A program made the translations under genes and the position numbers. A stretch of DNA of 64,000 bases from Lumbricus rubellus. Taxonomy: Eukaryota; Annelida; Clitellata; Crassiclitellata; Lumbricidae. Shown piece after piece: positions 32,560 through 44,689 of the stretch; the first letter of the stretch is position 1; every line of letters begins with the position of its first letter. The notes under the pieces were generated by a model. That model did no database searches. It was not told where the DNA came from and saw only the letters and a list, made by a program, of their open reading frames with translations. Location: NCBI GenBank assembly GCA_945859605.1, contig OX243825.1:16847348-16911347 (forward strand), read 5' to 3'.

Positions 32560-32862
32560 AAAAAATTCCATATCCACCCAAAACGTTGATGACCTTCTGG
32601 CGAAATTTTCGGGAAAAAATACCATTTCATTCGACAAAAAAGTTTTTTTAAAGTCATCTTGCGAAATTTTCGAGAAAATATACCATTTCATCCGCCAAAA
32701 AGTTGATGACTTTTTTTAGTCATTAGGTTTAAATCCTTGAAAATATACCAAATTATAAGCAATTGTAAGCTTGTTGAAACAAAATGGGGGGGAGGGCCAC
32801 GATACATGAGCATTTCTAAATGGGGGCCATGGCCCGATTGGCCTCCCCTGGATCCGCCCCTG
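32560..32862. mobile_element. MITE, group 1, right end intact, left end unclear
   Basis: The right end CTGGATCCGCCCCTG stops at 32862 and matches the right end of the 42130-42506 element. Inside are GTTGATGACC and AGTTGATGACTTTTTTTAG, the shared core in inverse orientation, and repeated CGAAATTTTCG motifs. No matching left terminal repeat was seen, so the left part is deleted or diverged. Confidence 0.7.
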
Positions 32863-32918
32863 ATTCCATGTCAGATTCAAATAGGTCTGCTAGCTGAGCA
32901 TAAAAAAGTAAGCAGGCT

Positions 32919-33165
32919 CAAGGCCGTAGATAGGGGAGGGGTGTTTTGGGTGTTTGAACATTCCCCCCCCCCCAAATGAAATAATGTAAAAATTTCGAGC
33001 AGACAATAGTTGAAAGTCGCGGAAAACAGTGTCTTTTTGCACCGCCGTGAACATAAATTAAGAGCCAAAAAAGGGAAGAACACTAAAAAGGTCATCCCAA
33101 AAAAGTTGATTTTTGTCGGCCACCGCTTACTCACGTCAAAATTCACGGCCGAGAAAACAAGCATG
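32919..33165. mobile_element. MITE, group 3, left end only
   Basis: The left end CAAGGCCGTAGATAGGGG and the GTGTTTGAACATTCCCCCC segment match the 34961-35399 element. The core is TAAAAAGGTCATCCC. No right terminus was recognised. It lies only 56 bp from the group 1 element ending at 32862. Confidence 0.65.
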
Positions 33166-33729
33166 CACTTATTGCCTGATAGTGACCCTAACTGGCGGTA
33201 GACAAATTAAATACTAAAATCGGAAGATGTCCAAAGGATGAACGAAATTCAAACCACGGTGTGCAGTCAGTGTAGGCCTACTCATTATATTATAAGCTTA
33301 GAGCAGAATCTACGAGAAGACAAAAGCAGAGTCAGATACCCTAAAACGTTTTCTCGCATCATGGGGCAAGCAACACGTGCTTTAAATCTCACTTTAATTT
33401 AACACTTTCAATGACCACCGAATCTGGAATCTTACAGAAAGACATCAAGCGAAATTGACCAAACTAATCGAAAAATCTTTTTCTTTATAAAATGTCCAAT
33501 AGATAAAAAACACGAAAATTAACAAAGGCAATGTTTATTCCTGCAGCCGTAGTATGCCTCAGCCTTTATAGTATCTGAAGCCTTTATATTTATAGTATCT
33601 GAACCGTTACCTAATTTGTTTTTCTCTGCGGCCAAAGAGGCAGTTCTAAGCAAGACGATTTCTAATCAGACATGAAGACTCTATCGCCTGATTTAGTCAA
33701 GTCACTGGCTCCACATGCATTGACCAGCT
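33166..33729. other. Intron 1, nothing recognised
   Basis: AT-rich DNA between a MITE half and the 25-bp minisatellite. Confidence 0.5.
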
Positions 33730-34500
33730 ACGAGGAATTAGTCTGGTGTCAGATAGGAGAAATTAGTCTGGTGTCAGATAGGAGGAATTAGTCTGGTGTC
33801 AGATAGGAGGAATTAGTCTGGTGTCAGATAGGAAGAATTAGTCTGGTGTCAGACAGGAGGAATTAGTCTGGTGTCAGATAAGAATTAGTCTGGTGTCAGA
33901 TAGGAAGAATTAGTCTGGGGTCAGCTAGGAAGAATTAGTCTGGTGTCAGATAGGAAGAATTAGTCTGGTGTCAGATAGGAGGAATTAGTCTGGTGTCAGA
34001 TAGGAGGAATTAGTCTGGTGTGAGACGGGAAGAATTAGTCTGGTGTCAGATAGGAAGAAATAGTCTGGTGTCACACAGGAGGAATTAGTCTGGTGTCAGA
34101 TAGGAAGAGTTAGTCTGGTGTCGGATAGGAGAAATTAGTCTGGTGTCAGACAGGAAGAATTAGTCTGGTGTCAGACAGGAGAAATTAGTCTGGTGTCAGA
34201 TAGGAAGAATTAGTCTGGTGTCAGATAGGAGGAATTAGTCTGGTGTGAGACGGGAAGAATTAGTCTGGTGTCAGATAGGAAAAAATAGTCTGGTGTCAGA
34301 CAGGAAGAATTAGTCTGGTGTCAGACAGGAGAAATTAGTCTGGTGTCAGATAGGAAGAATTAGTCTGGTGTCAGATAGGAGGAATTAGTCTGGTGTGAGA
34401 CGGGAAGAATTAGTCTGGTGTCAGATAGGAAGAAATAGTCTGGTGTCAGACGGGAAGAATTAGTCTGGTGTCAGATAGGAAGAATTAGTCTGGTGTCAGA
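33730..34500. repeat. 25-bp minisatellite, about 30 units
   Basis: The unit GAATTAGTCTGGTGTCAGAT plus AGGAG repeats with mostly (A/G)(A/G)GA(A/G) variation at its end, and a few 1-6 bp deletions (for example near 33880). The flanks are the same DNA without repetition. Confidence 0.95.
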
Positions 34501-34779
34501 CAAGAGCAGAGGCTGTTCGAAGCGCACATCTGTCTTATTCGGCAATGGCGTTCGATCGTGTCTGATTGCGAAGGGCATTGAATCTACTTTAGTCGAATGG
34601 ACGCGAAAATAACTAAACATAGAAAAGTCTAACAGTTCGATGCAACTGTACTACGCGCAGCTTCATTTGACACTCTAGCTTTAATCCATCGTCCGTCCGT
34701 CTGCCAGCCTTCCCGGAAATCCCGCCAGCTAGCTAGTCTGCGTGCCTGATATATAGCATGCATGCCTGTTCTATGGTTG

Positions 34780-34960
34780 CTTGTCTGTCTGTCTGTTTGT
34801 TTGCCCGTTCCGGCATGGCCGCATTGACACTCTAGCTTTCTGTCTGTCGTTCTGTTACTGCGGCTCACTGTCCTCCTGTCCGCCCGCCTGTCTGTCTGTC
34901 TACTGCCTTCCCGCTAGCTCACCCGCCTGTCTGCCTTTCTTTCCGCCCTTCTGTCTGCCT
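34780..34960. repeat. (CTGT)/(CTGC) imperfect repeat, continuing at 35400-35540
   Basis: GTCTGTCTGCCTGCC-type DNA continues on both sides of the 34961-35399 MITE, so the MITE split one tract. Confidence 0.82.
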
Positions 34961-35399
34961 CAAAGCCGTAGACAGGGGGGTGTCTGAACATCCCCCCATG
35001 GAAAATGCCGAAAAAACTATTGCATTTTCTAGTTCGCAACGCAAAGAAAAAATGAAAAAGCCATGAAAACACCCCCCCCCCCAAATTAAATAACATTAAA
35101 TTTCGATCCAAAAAAGTAAAGTTGACGGCTTTAAAAAAAGGTCATCAGAATTTTTACGGCGAAAATGGAAAATATTTCAAAGAATTTGACTGGATGACTA
35201 AAAAAAGGTCATCAGAATTTTTGACGGCGAAAATGGGAAATATTTCTAAGATTTTTACCGGATGTCATACTAAAAAAAAGGTCATAACAAAATTTCGCCG
35301 GTAAAAATGGAAATTTTTCAGGAAATTCAGCCTCCCCAAAACTTAAAACCTGGCTGCCACCGAAAACACCCCCGAAATAAAATCCTGGCTACGGCCTTG
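34961..35399. mobile_element. hAT-type MITE, group 3 ends (439 bp)
   Basis: Inverted ends CAAAGCCGTAGACAGGGG and TCCTGGCTACGGCCTTG. The 8-bp duplication is GTCTGCCT / CTCTGCCT (one mismatch). The core AAAAAAAGGTCATCAGAATT is present in two near-identical tandem copies (about 35130-35230) plus a third variant near 35272, so the interior has expanded by duplication. Confidence 0.85.
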
Positions 35400-35704
35400 C
35401 TCTGCCTGCCTTCCCACCCGCTCACCGTCTGCCTGCCTGCTGCCTCCCGTTCATCTATTTGCCCGCCTGTCTGCCTGCTCGCCTTCCCGCCCGCCCGTTT
35501 GCCTTCTCCGTCGGCCCATTTGTCTTTCCGAGCCTGTCCTTTGCATGACAACTCTGTACACGATCTGATCACTTGGGATATCAATCTGATTCACCTTAGA
35601 CTGATACAATGATGCTGTCGCAACATCGTCCGCTATCGAGAACTATCCGTAGTCTAAGCCCAGCATTCACCACCAAACACAACCATTCGAACAGACAACG
35701 ACCA

Positions 35705-35945
35705 CAGAATCTCTGTCTCTCTGTTTCTCTGTCTCTATTTCTCTCTGTCTCTGTTTCTCTCTGTCTCTATTTCTCTCTCTGTCTCTCTCCATCTCTGTCT
35801 CTGTTTCTCTCTGTCTCTGTTTTTCTTTCACTCTGTCTCTGTTTCTCTCTCTGTTTCTCTCTGTCTCTGTTTATCTCTGTCTGTTTCTTTCTGTCTCTCT
35901 GCCCGTGTCTGTATGTCTGTCTGACTGTCTGTCTGTCAGTCAGAC
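35705..35945. repeat. (CTCTGT)n-type microsatellite
   Basis: TCTCTGTCTCTGTTTCTCTG repeats. Confidence 0.92.
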
Positions 35946-36207
35946 CGGTCTGTCTTTCATTGATGTCAATGTCTCTCATGTCTTTATGACACCGAAACAT
36001 ATTTAGCACATTAATTTTTTAAACCTCGCAAACACCTCAATAACAATCTGCCACCCACACAAACACTCCCACACATGCAGAATGATGTTTACAGGAAATA
36101 AATGAAGCATAAAGCAGAGTGCAAAAAATGAGTTTTCCATTCATAAGGACGTGATTTCTCATCCGAACACTCAGTTGCTTACTGGTAAACTTGTTGACCT
36201 TCACGCC

Positions 36208-36668
36208 TCACTATAGTGTATAGTGGTTAGCGAGCATGGCTGATCATCAAGAGGTTGCTGGTTCGAATCCTCACCAAGGTGGGGCACGGTTGTGCAGTGG
36301 TGGAGTCGTTGCCTTGGAGCCAGAAGGTTCGAGGTTCGAATCCACCTCGCTGCGTAAGGACCTTGGGCAAGTCCTTCACTCACAATTGCTCAGCGCTTCG
36401 GTGTGAAACTCCGATGCAGTGTCCGCTTTGCATTCGGGAGCACCTCTGAGTAGAGAGATTGAAGGGGCGCTATAACAAGTGCACATACAAACAAAAGAGG
36501 AAATCTGGTTAGAGATTTCTGCTCCACCTGCACCCCACCGAACTTAGCCATAATGAGTACACCGACGATACACTGTCAGTGGGAAGATGAGATGACGAGG
36601 GAGAGGACTGGCCACTCGTATGTCTCGTATGCTGAGGCTAAGAAAATGAAGTCGCCAACACTTCATAC
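36208..36668 (+). mobile_element. SINE family B copy, interrupted by family A at 36279-36496
   Basis: The head TAGTGGTTAGCGAGC ... GGTTCGAATCC is separated by the nested SINE from the body (GAGATTTCTGCTCCACC ... ACACTGTCAGTGGGAAGATG). The head differs from the 21005 copy while the body is the same. Confidence 0.75.
36279..36496 (+). mobile_element. SINE family A copy, nested in SINE family B
   Basis: Complete copy ending ACATACAAACAAAAG. It splits a family B element (36208-36668). Confidence 0.92.
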
Positions 36669-36728
36669 CCACAGAGACTCCAGAGCTAGTTCCGGTTGAG
36701 CAGCAGAGATTATAATTCTCATGAACCA

Positions 36729-36826
36729 ATACAATACAATGCAATACAATACAATGCAATGCAATACAATACAATGCAATACAATACAATGCACTACAAT
36801 ACAATGCAATACAATACAATGCAATA
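36729..36826. repeat. (AATACAATGC)n repeat
   Basis: AATACAATAC and AATGCAATAC units of 5 and 10 bp. Confidence 0.92.
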
Positions 36827-37141
36827 ATTGATATTGCCCTCCTTTCAAAGTTCAGAACTGCACGTGCGCACGTACGTCATCCATACAACCGAACCTCAAC
36901 GGTACTGAGCATCAACGGTACAGAGGAGCATCGTCCATGGATGAAGGACTTAGAATGAGCGATGGCTTGAACCGAAGACCTCTGGATACTTAATAGGAGA
37001 CCTTGCGTGAACCCATATACACTCCATGCATGCCACAGATCAGACATCATCCATTCACATAACATACCCCATGACTGACAAGCAGTATTAACTGGCCAAC
37101 CCTCAGTATCATTCATCATCATCACCATCACCACCCCCACC

Positions 37142-37369
37142 ATGGGGCGCAGTGGTGTTGTGGTGCCGTCGTTGCCTTGGAGCCGGAAGGTTCGAGGTTC
37201 GAATCCACCTCACCGCGTAAGGACCTTGGGCAAGTCCTTCACTCATAATTGCTCAGCGCTTCGGCGTGAAACTCCGAAGCAATGTCCACTCTGCATTCGG
37301 GAGCACCTCTGAGTAGACAGAGCTTGAAGGAGCGCTATAACAATTGCACATACAAACAAACAAACAAAC
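37142..37369 (+). mobile_element. SINE family A copy, full length
   Basis: Full copy from ATGGGGCGCAGTGGTG to a (CAAA)n tail. Confidence 0.93.
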
Positions 37370-37700
37370 CACCACCACTATCATCATCGTCAGCTCTTGG
37401 CACCAGCCATTTGGAGGTGATGGGTACGAATAAATGATCCCCATTGCCCCCCCCCCTCCGTCATTTGTCAAGTCCATTCCCTCTCCCCCCCAATATAGTG
37501 AGAGTCAAGACTTCATACATTTGTGCTGAAAAAGCTTTGCCACAATAATACTTTGCATTTTTATGTATATCAGCAACATAAGATGCAGACAGTGGCAAAA
37601 AACATCCCACCATAAATATAGAAAAGCATGACCCCCACCACCCTTTGAACTCTGACCTGGATGGCGTCTGGAAGAATTCAATTCATCTGGAAATGATGCA

Positions 37701-37701
<1 letters not shown>

Positions 37702-37796
<95 letters not shown>

Positions 37797-37945
37797 GGAA
37801 TCTTCTTCTTCTCCTCACAGACTCCACAAGACACAATGAAAGTGTATGCATCATGCATATAGGCATGTATGTATGCATGTGTGCATGTATGTGTGCATGT
37901 ATGTATGTATGTATGTATGTATGTATGTATGTATGTTCTGTGTGT
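37702..37945. repeat. (GT)n then (GTAT)n microsatellites
   Basis: Pure (GT)n at 37702-37793 and (GTAT)n at 37855-37935. Confidence 0.93.
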
Positions 37946-38049
37946 ATTTATGTATGTTTTATGCATGCAAGTATATGTATCACTTGCTTGTATGCATATG
38001 TGTATTACAATAGTAAGTAAGTACTTACAAGTCTAGACGTATTAATTAA

Positions 38050-38285
38050 TAAACAAAAATCATCCATGACTCACTTACTTACTCACTCATTCACTGACCA
38101 GCTTATCCATTAACCCACTCACTCACTCATTCACTCAGACACTCCATCAATAAATCAATCAATAAATCAATCAATCAATAGATCAATCAATCAATCCATC
38201 AGTATAATAATAATTTGATGCCAATGAACTAATTCCTTCACTGCACTTATTCACTCGTTCACTCAATCAATCATTCACTGACACA
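38050..38285. repeat. CATT/CACT and ATCA tetranucleotide repeats
   Basis: ACTCACTCATTC and AATCAATCAATC runs. Confidence 0.85.
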
Positions 38286-38381
38286 GCACAAGTTGTCTAG
38301 CAGTCATTCAAGACAGCCAACGATAATAGATGCAGTCTTGACCAACCAGCTGATGATAGCCAACCAACCAATAAGCACACA

Positions 38382-38935
38382 CACACAGGTACATATACAC
38401 ACACATACACACACACATACATACATACACACACACATGCACATACACACACAGATGCGCGCACACATACAAAGACACACACATGCACACACACCAAGAC
38501 ACACACACACATGCACACACACCAAGACACACACACATGCATGCACACATACACACACACCAAGACATACACACACACACCAAGACACACACACGCAGGC
38601 ACACACACATGCACACACACACCAAGACACACACATGCACACACACATACACATGCACATACACACCAAGACACACACAGACACACCAACACACACACAC
38701 ACACAACAACACACACATACACCCACATCAAGACACACACACACATACAAACACATCAAGACACACACACACATACACACACACCAAGACACACACACAA
38801 ACATACACACACACGCATGCACGAACACCAAGACACACACAAACAGACACACACACACACACACAAAGACACACACACATGCACATACACACACACATGC
38901 ACATACACACACACCAACACACATACAGCAAGACC
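38382..38935. repeat. (CA)n-rich region with ACACCAAG interruptions
   Basis: About 550 bp of CA repeats; ACACACACCAAGACACACAC recurs about every 30 bp, so it is a loose higher-order repeat. Confidence 0.92.
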
Positions 38936-39154
38936 CACGTGCCTCCCTCACACCATCATCTTCCTCCTCCCTAAGCTAACTCATCTACAGAACAGTAGCC
39001 CACCCACAATCCCACATCCACCACCACCAACAGTCAAGCAGTTTCCGCATCTGTCATGCCTCTTCTCATTTCCAATATATCCACTTCACCGCAAAAGAGC
39101 AACGATGTCAAAGCATTCTTTGTCAAGCCATTCTTCGGTTCCAATGCTCCTCCG

Positions 39155-39300
39155 TTCCAACGCTAGACGGTTCCACCGCTCGGTTCCACCGCTCGGTTCC
39201 ATTGCCCGGTTCCACCGCTCGGTTACACCACTAGGTTCCATTGCCCGGTTCCATTGCCCGGTTCCACCGCTCGGTTCCATTGCCCGGTTCCACCGCTCTG
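39155..39300. repeat. 13-bp alternating minisatellite
   Basis: Units CGGTTCCACCGCT and CGGTTCCATTGCC alternate for about 10 units. Confidence 0.9.
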
Positions 39301-39576
39301 CCAGTTGCGTTCAAATAACGCGAATGACAAAGCAGCGTTCAGATTGCGTTTAAATCAGCATCACTCTCTCGACAGTCCATGAAACGGAGACGCGGGCAGA
39401 TTAACATTTTCATAGCGCAAACGCAGCCAACCGTATATTCAAGGAGAAACACACAAAACGTCGAGAGAAAATCGTTCTACGGCTTCTTTCCTCTATATTT
39501 CAGAATTATCTGCCTGACTTGCAAGTGGAACAGAAATAACAATTATCATTATTTTATTATTTTTATTATTATTATT

Positions 39577-39835
39577 TACTAGCTGTACCCGGCCACGCAT
39601 TGCTGTGGCTGAAAAGAGCGTCCAACCATCCCTCCCTACCTAAATTCCCCTCCCCTCCCCTCTCCCCCTCCTCTTCCGTTTTCGCTTGGTGTGTTTCTGT
39701 AAGATTCCAAACATCATCTTACAACCAGGTTCTATTGGAATGGAAGGTTTTGGTAAATTTTCAAAACAATCGGGGCGTAAATTTCCGAGAACACTGGCAA
39801 CAATCTATTGAAAAGTTTCATTTTTATTTATGTAG
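39577..39835 (+). repeat. Dispersed repeat with TAGCTGTACCCGGC start
   Basis: ACTAGCTGTACCCGGCCACG then CATTGCTGTGGC opens a segment that ends at TTTATTTATGTAGATTATTA. I know similar openings from repeats in many invertebrates, but I cannot name the class from this single copy. Confidence 0.45.
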
Positions 39836-39849
39836 ATTATTACATTTGC

Positions 39850-39990
39850 GTTCATTACAGATCTGACCAATCAAGCATTGTTTCAAAAATCTCTCTCGTC
39901 TGTTTTCGTTTGCTGTGGCAGGGCTGGGAGCACTCCTGTGTGGATTTATTGAAGGGGTGCTGTATAAGTTCATAGAATGAATAATAGAAT
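39850..39990 (+). mobile_element. LINE 3' end
   Basis: CAGATCTGACCAATCAAGCA and CTGGGAGCACTCCTGTGTGG, TTGAAGGGGTGCTGTATAAG, then TAGAATGAATAATAGAATG. It is closely related to 16135-16333. Confidence 0.75.
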
Positions 39991-40453
39991 GAATATAGTT
40001 ATCCACTCAATGACAGTCCAAGTAATACCATTCCCTCAGTTTTCCAAAGTACCATACAGACATTTTACCACGGTTTCTTCATCTTACATTGACTGACTGA
40101 ATTATTATCTTTTTTTAACATATCTTTCTTTGTAACTGGATACGGAATGTCAGGCTCAGTAAATGTTCAATAAAAAATCTATTCTTCATCAAACAGTCTT
40201 CGACAATGTTTGTTTCCTTTTCCTTTAAACCTCGGATGTGTATTGTGTGTGTACAGTATATTAAAAGTGTATTTGTGTTGAATTCGGTCAACTGCATGGG
40301 CACTATCTTTCTCTCTCTGTTTCTCTGTATGTCTGTCTGTGCCTCTCTTTCTCTCTCTCTCTCTCTGCATCTTCAAACCACAGAATGACGGTTCCTCTAG
40401 CAGTTATCTGTATATCTATAGATTGACATATAATACATCACCATTTCTCATTT

Positions 40454-40685
40454 GTTTGTATGTTTGTATGTTTGTATGTGCACTTGTTATAGCGCCCCTT
40501 CAAGCTCTCTCTACTCAGAGGCGCTCCCGAATGCAGAGCAGACACTGCATCGGAGTTTCACGCCGAAGCGCTTAGCAATTTTGAGTGAAGGACTAGCCCA
40601 AGGTCCTTACACGACGAGGTGGATTCGAACCTCGAACCTTCTGGCTCCAAGGCAATGATGCCACCACTACACCACCGTGCCCCAC
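40454..40685 (-). mobile_element. SINE family A copy, full length with 22-bp target duplication
   Basis: The copy is complete. The flanks 40432-40453 and 40686-40707 are identical over 22 bp (AATACATCACC...CTCATTT), so the insertion is young and was made by target-primed reverse transcription. Confidence 0.96.
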
Positions 40686-40707
40686 AATACATCACCATTT
40701 CTCATTT

Positions 40708-41103
40708 CTGCAGCATTAAAATCCCTACCTTTTCCCTACAAACTCAAATCGGCTACACAACCAATAAAAGTATTTTAACCACATGTATCTTACTTTTTCA
40801 TTGGTCGCAAGTAAATAAGCAATCAAGCAACTAAGTTCTTCAATACAACAACTGCCTATCCACACCTAGCGCACATGTCTTAAATAAAATATCAGCATTC
40901 CAATTATAATATAAACTATGGATGAGTAAGGTTTTTCTGCCAGGGAGATACTACAGTCATGCAGTCATGGACGTATAAGGACGGTTTAACTGTGTGGGAG
41001 AGCTAGTGCTCAGTTCATAAACAATCAACCCGGTTAAGGTATAAACTGGCAACCATACAGTAGCAGCACTCATCCCATTCGGACACGTGAATTGATTAAC
41101 CAC

Positions 41104-41138
<35 letters not shown>

Positions 41139-41869
41139 TATATAGTCCCTCAGTGCAAGGGCTAGTCCCTTAAAACAAAAGCCTAACATGAAGCAGCAGC
41201 AGCAGCAGGACCAGTAGACTGCAGCACCAGGCGATGCCCATCCTTTTGTCTGAGACTCTCTCATCAACAACAATAAAGGCGGCCATGCCACCTCCCTCCT
41301 CCCCCCCCCCCCCCCCCCGACACTGCCAGACCAGTAAACAACCTGCAGCAGGAGCGCAGCAATTACCCGGCACCCAGTCGTCGTTGATGCCATTGAGGGC
41401 AAAAATTCTATAATTCCATTAGATGGATATATATATATGCAGATCCAGGCATTGCTTCTTGTGCCGTCATGCATCAATGAACCGGAGGACAATGCAATGC
41501 TCTCAACAGGTGTCCTGTTCAGGCACGTTTCACACTCTGCACTGTCAGCAGCAGCAGCCAGCAGGCAGGCTGCCCATCAGCAGCATCACCAGTCCAAAAA
41601 CGATCGACTGTCACTGAAACCGGTTTCACAACATTAGGTGTACTGGTTAAATAACTGCAGCCGAATATATTCGAAGAGATGTCCTCTATATGCATTGCGC
41701 AATTATTATTATAATTGCTAATGCTTCTTCTAAGCTCTGTGCAAATACCAACACATACCAGTACCTAAGGAAAGGCAAGGTAAGATATGGTAAAACAAGC
41801 TAAGGTATGTTTGTATGAATGACATTGCACGTATGCATCTATGTCTGTACATACGTAAAAAATTACGTA
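40708..41869. other. Intron 1, only simple repeats
   Basis: Contains (TA)n, (GCA)n near 41194 and poly-C; no gene was seen. Confidence 0.5.
41108..41145. repeat. (TA)n tract
   Basis: TATATATA run. A poly-C run lies at 41299-41319. Confidence 0.88.
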
Positions 41870-41995
41870 TGCATGTATGCATATATGTATGCATGCATGT
41901 ATGTATTTTTGCATGCATGTATGTATAATTGTATATGTATGCATGCACGTATTTATGTATATGTATGTTTTACATGTATGTACATATGTATGTAC

Positions 41996-42026
<31 letters not shown>

Positions 42027-42119
42027 TGTATGTATGTATGTATGTATGTATGTATGTATGTATGTATGACATTGTATGTATGTATGTATGTATGTATGTA
42101 TGTATGTGTGTACGTAGGT
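41870..42119. repeat. (GTAT)n microsatellite
   Basis: GTATGTAT with a GACATT interruption at 42068; it ends at the 42130-42506 MITE. Confidence 0.93.
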
Positions 42120-42129
42120 ACGTATATAT

Positions 42130-42506
42130 CAGGGGCGGATCCAGGGGGGGCCAATCCGGCCATGGCCCCCCGTTGAAAACTGCCATGGGACGTGGCCCCC
42201 CATTTGGTCCGAAATTAGCAATACGAATATGGGTACAATGGATATTGGGCCCCCCTATTCGGAAAATTGTATGGGACGTGGCCCCCCGCTCGGTTTTGAA
42301 GTTGAGGACTTTTTTGGCGGATGAAATGGTATGTTTTTCTCGAAAATTTTGGCGGATGGCTAAAAAAAAGGTCATCAACTTTTTTGGCGGATGAAATGGT
42401 ATGTTTCTCCAGAAAATTTTGGCAGATGACAAAAAAAAACTTTTTCTTGGTTTTCCCAAGATTTTGGCCCCCCCCCCCCCTAAAAACAGTTCTGGATCCG
42501 CCACTG
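42130..42506. mobile_element. hAT-type MITE, group 1 ends (377 bp)
   Basis: Ends CAGGGGCGGATCCAG and CTGGATCCGCCACTG form the inverted repeat. The exact 8-bp target duplication is GTATATAT (42122-42129, 42507-42514), at the edge of a (GTAT)n tract. The interior contains two copies of a TTTTGGCGGATGAAATGGTATG segment (described here as a 22-bp motif near 42310 and 42382) and the AAAAAAAAGGTCATCAACTT core. Confidence 0.92.
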
Positions 42507-42539
42507 GTATATATGTATGTATGCATGGATAGATAGGCA

Positions 42540-42745
42540 GGAGATACATGGATGGATAGGATGAAAGTTGATGTAGTATGCTTGGATGGACAATTTGATG
42601 GATGGATGGTTGGTGGGAGTGACGGAGGACAGACAGATCATCGATGGAAGTTAAATGGATGGACTTATGTCTCGAGATGGATGACTGGATCGATGATGGA
42701 TCAATGGATGGATGGGTGGATGGATGGATTGGTGGATGGATGGAC
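42540..42745. repeat. (GGAT)n microsatellite, interrupted
   Basis: GGATGGATGGAT-type DNA. Confidence 0.85.
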
Positions 42746-42927
42746 GGTGACGCTGTTGTTATGGAGCTTAAGGCTGATGCTTTGCATTGAGCTGCTGTAT
42801 GTAGGTAGCCAACGATACCACCCCAGATTCAGCGTTCCGAAATATATGCAAAATATCAGGCATCATTTGCAAGACCAATGCTATAGCACTGCTGGCATGG
42901 GTCAACTATGTATGCATGTATACGTTA

Positions 42928-43100
42928 TGTATGATTGTATGTATGTATGTATGTATGTATGTATGTATGTATGTATGTATGTATGTATGTATGTATGTGT
43001 GTATGTATGTATGTATATGTGTATGTATGTATATGTGTATGTATGTATGTGTGTATGTATGTATGTATATGTGTATGTATGTATATGTGTATGTATGTAA
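42928..43100. repeat. (GTAT)n microsatellite
   Basis: GTATGTATGTAT with GTGTATGTATGTATAT variants at its end. Confidence 0.93.
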
Positions 43101-43108
43101 AATAGTCA

Positions 43109-43190
43109 GGAGTGCTACTGAGTATAAATCTTGAATGGGCGCTATAACATGTGCTCATACATACATATATACATACGGACATGCATACAT
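43109..43190 (+). mobile_element. SINE/LINE 3' tail fragment
   Basis: AGTCAGGAGTGCTACTGAGT then GGGCGCTATAACATGTGC are followed by a (CATA)n tract. Only the 3' part is present. Confidence 0.7.
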
Positions 43191-43904
43191 ACATACATAC
43201 ATTGCATACATACATGCATAAAAACATACAAACATTCAGTCAACTATCCACCTCTTTCTTTACCACCCATCAACTTCTCTCAAGATGGTCCATACACATC
43301 CATCACTCCACCCATTTACCTCCTGCCTATCAATCCAACCAGCCATCCATCCATCCATCCATCCGTTGTTCTCCACCTGACCTATTTGCTCAAGCCCCAG
43401 CCAAACAAATATTGGAGTCGACCATTTACCATTGACTCCTCCTCGCATTTTCTTCACCATATGAGGACAGCGGTGACGGTGTCAGGATCTTCCAGCCAGA
43501 CCTTCTCCCACCGTCATCAAGTCTCGGAATTCATCTTGGGAATTCACTTTCCAGTTCGGTCCATTTTGCTGCCTGAAGACGTCATGCAAGTCCAAATCAC
43601 TCAGTCTCTCTTTCTTTTGTCTCTGAATCCTTCTTTGTCTTTGAATTTAGCCATGCGCATCATTCCATTGAACGAAAACAATGGCACACACACACAGGTC
43701 TGTGTGGTCCATTTGCTGCTGTTTCACTTTGATTGTTTATCTCTCAAGCAACGATTGGCTGAAGCGAAACTGTGCAACTCATGATAAGAGAAGAAGATGT
43801 CTTTCAATTGGACAAGATGATTAAATTGACAGATTAGATCAATAACAAATATTTTAACAATATTTAATAAGACAGAAAAAGAAATGAAATCAGACAATCC
43901 ATTC

Positions 43905-44200
43905 ATCAATCCATCCACCCACCCAACCATCCATCCACCCAACCAACTACCCATCCATACACCCACCCATCCATCCACCCATCCACCCATCCATCCACCC
44001 ATCCATCCACCCATCCATCCATCCATCCACGCATCCATCCACCCAACCAACCACCCATCCATACACTCACTCATCCATCCATCCATCCACCCACCACCCA
44101 TCCATCAATCAATCCATCCATCCACCCACTCACTCACCACCATCCATCCATCCATCCACCATACATCCATCCAGCCATCCACCCAACAATCCATCCGTCC
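43905..44200. repeat. (ATCC)n microsatellite
   Basis: CCATCCATCCACCC repeats. Confidence 0.93.
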
Positions 44201-44689
44201 GTTCACCCCTTTCCCACAGATAGAAGTATGACAACATTAAACAATGATTTCCTCCCATTCATACATACATGTACATGTGTACATCATCAGAGGTCACAAA
44301 CTGACAGATGTGCAGCAGTCTCAAACAGATCAATATACGAACGTTCAAATGCACACGTGCAGTTGTGCACTCACGGCCAGTCAAAGCTGACATTTCTTCT
44401 CAACCCACATAAGTCAACATCCCTCCCCCTCCCGACCACCCACCCTCACCCTCACCCCCAGCAGGAGGGAGCATCTAATATACACCCTTTGGATATATGA
44501 TCCTATTACATGATAGCATTAAAACTGGAACAATAGTTTCAAGGCAGAATTGTTACCCACTGTAACCCACAGCTGTTGTTACCCCACGACTGATTTCCTC
44601 TTTAGTTTACCCAACAGATGGCTGTGTAACATTAAACATAAAAAATTATAGCATTCACTCATAAGCTCATTCACTGCATTTTTATGCAA

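Noticed and set aside
32561..32870. ATTCCATA / ATTCCATG as target duplication of the MITE ending at 32862
   Set aside because: The left copy is not next to a terminal repeat, so the match is likely chance.
33730..34500. CRISPR-like array (regular short repeats)
   Set aside because: Units are directly adjacent without spacers and the DNA is from an animal nucleus; it is a minisatellite.
38293..39353. His/Thr-rich and Cys/Val-rich frames of 150-280 codons
   Set aside because: They arise from (CA)n DNA on both strands and have no other protein features; the same holds for 6325-6980, 16220-16666 and 49614-50665.
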